Shown here in pieces: positions 13,031-13,387 of a stretch of 13,387 nt of DNA (its first letter is position 1; the number at the start of each line of letters is the position of its first letter). Both the position numbers and the translations under genes were made by a program. The notes below the pieces were generated by a model that saw nothing but the letters and a program-made list of their open reading frames with translations, had not been told where the DNA came from and ran no database searches. The stretch is from Nitrospirota bacterium (lineage in GTDB: Bacteria; Nitrospirota; Thermodesulfovibrionia; Thermodesulfovibrionales; JdFR-85). The DNA is taken from the NCBI GenBank assembly GCA_013151785.1, contig JAADHP010000238.1, positions 1-13,387 on the forward strand. Direction: 5' to 3'.

Positions 13031-13387
13031 ATGTATATTGCCAAAGAGGACATAAAGGGGCAGACCTATTATTACATTCGTGAAACCTATGAAGACAGTG
13101 GTAAATTAAAGAGCAGAACACTCTTTGAGCTTGGAACAAATCCTTCAAGGTATATAATCTATCCTGGTGGAAATGCCTATTATATCCATGAATCTGTAGA
13201 ACTGTCCATCCTTGAAAGGGGATTTGAGGTGGATACCTTTGAATTAGAGGATCTATTCTGGCCCTTTCTTGAACCCCGTCTCAAGAGGATAATCAAAAGA
13301 CCACCTGTAAAGGTAAATAAATCTTATAAGGGACTAAGTCTTGACCAGCTGAGGGATGTACAATCAAGGATTCATGTCTTTGATAAA
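13031..13387 (+). CDS. conserved-looking hypothetical protein, N-terminal 119 aa (truncated by window edge)
   Basis: The frame is open for 119 codons to the last base. The protein starts MYIAKEDIKGQTYYYIRETY and continues with FELGTNPSRYIIYPGGNAYYI and a charged segment with LFWPFLEPRLKRIIKRP. There is no signal peptide or membrane helix. Aromatic-rich beta-like N-terminal sequence and a GTNPSRYI..YPGGN block look like a defined domain, but I cannot name it. An in-frame ATG at 13010 is possible; 13031 is favoured because weak GAGAGG (13012-13017) precedes it, though at a long spacing. It is divergent from iorA and separated from it by the repeat region. Confidence 0.8.
   Translation, partial: MYIAKEDIKGQTYYYIRETYEDSGKLKSRTLFELGTNPSRYIIYPGGNAYYIHESVELSILERGFEVDTFELEDLFWPFLEPRLKRIIKRPPVKVNKSYKGLSLDQLRDVQSRIHVFDK

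Overview
The window reads as chromosomal DNA of a chemotactic, probably anaerobic Gram-negative-type bacterium of moderate, slightly AT-leaning base composition. Pointers are a ferredoxin-dependent 2-oxoacid oxidoreductase, a signal-peptide-bearing periplasmic binding protein, and a gene order that I associate with Desulfobacterota and Nitrospirota. No rRNA or other lineage marker is present, so the phylum is an inference.

Layout. Positions 1-138 may hold the 3' end of an unrecognised gene. A complete methyl-accepting chemotaxis protein follows on the + strand (362-2062). A small unrecognised gene (2307-2615, minus) converges on it. From 12366 down to 3001 on the minus strand lies one compact nine-gene cluster in the order iorA, iorB, paaK, ACT-domain gene, livK, livH, livM, livG, livF. 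A strong sigma70-type promoter with a dyad over its -10 box sits upstream of iorA. A final + strand gene of unknown function starts near 13031 and runs off the right edge.

How the genes fit together. LivKHMGF form a complete branched-chain or related amino-acid ABC importer: binding protein, two permeases and two ATPases. IorAB interconvert arylpyruvates and arylacetyl-CoA with ferredoxin, and PaaK makes arylacetyl-CoA from free arylacetate. The tandem-ACT protein is a plausible amino-acid sensor. Together they suggest aromatic and branched amino-acid uptake with either oxidative breakdown to acyl-CoA or, run in reverse, salvage of arylacetates into aromatic amino acids. The gene functions are known families; the joint pathway is inferred.

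The least ordinary part is the intergenic DNA. Two stretches (6513-7006, inside the operon between livK and livH; and 12367-13030, upstream of iorA) are packed with repeats. They hold a pair of about 150-bp elements in opposite orientation with a conserved 133-bp core and differing but still complementary outer arms. They also hold a 125-bp cruciform-like element, 7-nt and 8-nt tandem tracts, and a dispersed module around GGCACCCTGCC that also occurs at 2094. A perfect 39-bp direct repeat (2863-2901 and 12494-12532) brackets the whole nine-gene cluster. I found no CRISPR array, transposase, tRNA or rRNA.
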